Below are positions 63,906 to 64,000 of a stretch of DNA of 64,000 nucleotides, one piece after another. Origin of the DNA: Methylophilus rhizosphaerae (lineage in GTDB: Bacteria > Pseudomonadota > Gammaproteobacteria > Burkholderiales > Methylophilaceae). The position numbers and the translations under genes are program-made. The DNA is taken from contig NZ_FNFX01000003.1 in assembly GCF_900100975.1 (NCBI RefSeq), positions 466,640-530,639 of the forward strand, in the 5' to 3' direction. Under the pieces are notes generated by a model. The model saw nothing but the letters and a program-made list of their open reading frames with translations, did not search any database and was not told the origin of the DNA. Each line of letters begins with the position of its first letter. Position 1 is the stretch's first letter.

Positions 63906-64000
63906 TTGACCGAGTTAAAAACCTCTGTATAATGCGCGCTTCGCTTGAGTTTCGTGGTTCACGAAATGCTAAGCGAAAGGCCTTTAAGGCCCTGTTCTTT
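63906..64000 (+). promoter_or_regulatory. Strong promoter and leader, probably of an rRNA operon (cut by the window end)
   Basis: TTGACC (63906-63911), a 16-bp spacer and TATAAT (63928-63933) are followed by a GC-rich discriminator (GCGCGC), as in stringently controlled rRNA promoters. The leader folds into nested stems: TTCGCTT/AAGCGAA (63940-63946 and 63971-63977) around TTTCGTG/CACGAAA (63950-63956 and 63960-63966). The window ends in TGTTCTTT (63993-64000), which fits the beginning of a boxA antitermination site. Confidence 0.7.

Noticed and set aside
1..64000. CRISPR arrays, insertion sequences, prophage or integrative element
   Set aside because: No regularly spaced direct repeats, transposase, integrase or phage structural genes were seen. 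The interspersed palindromes are too few and too short to be a CRISPR array.

Overview
This window reads as the chromosome of a Betaproteobacterium, most likely a methylotroph of the family Methylophilaceae. The support is gene content and order: lepA-lepB-DUF4845-rnc-era-recO-pdxJ-acpS, rpoE-rseA-rseB-mucD, a DUF3683 respiratory dehydrogenase, and a contiguous fbp-fba-tpiA block suited to making hexose phosphate from C3. No methanol dehydrogenase or RuMP gene lies in the window, so the family assignment is an inference. Genes are densely packed and mostly housekeeping. No insertion sequence, prophage or CRISPR array was found.

Layout. 1-10.3 kb: edge of a TlpA/ResA-like thioredoxin gene, a 1289-residue FAD/Fe-S dehydrogenase, a 41-residue DUF3149 membrane protein, pyrD, a GST, an intergenic block of palindromic repeats, then phoH-miaB and cysG. 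10.3-19 kb: envZ-ompR, a secreted EF-hand protein, a FemAB-like protein, an SDR, phoR plus a lipoprotein, and the ribosomal oxygenase roxA. 19-27.3 kb: a repeat-rich lipoprotein, tpiA copy 1, ybeY, scpA-scpB, a short modE followed by modABC behind a good ModE operator, slyD, a secreted nuclease and nadB. 27.3-38.3 kb: the sigma-E envelope-stress operon, then the lepA to acpS series. 38.3-43.3 kb: 5'-nucleotidase, tcdA, fbp, fba, tpiA copy 2. 43.4-49.4 kb: a phosphate/polyphosphate region with ppk, sixA, a histone-H1-like protein, an orphan ParA ATPase, a small charged helical protein and ppx. 49.5-56 kb: an outer-membrane protein, htpG with a textbook sigma-32 promoter, glgP, a DUF4197 protein. 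56.2-63.7 kb: envelope glycan genes (ELM1 protein, GT4, O-antigen-ligase-like protein, GT9, another glycosyltransferase, a GT9 remnant, msbA). 63.7-64 kb: initiator tRNA-Met, then a strong promoter, nested hairpins and a boxA-like sequence that look like the start of an rRNA operon cut by the window edge.

Regulation can be read unusually well: a sigma-E promoter before rpoE, a sigma-32 promoter before htpG, a ModE box before modA, tandem GTTACA sites before ompR, and a good PHO box before ppk. A weaker PHO-box match lies before parA, and more speculative ones before glgP and phoR.

The most interesting hypothesis is that ppk, sixA, the H1-like protein, ParA, the 81-residue charged protein and ppx form a phosphate-controlled module that makes polyphosphate granules and distributes them on the nucleoid. 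It rests on gene order, protein architecture and regulatory sites only.
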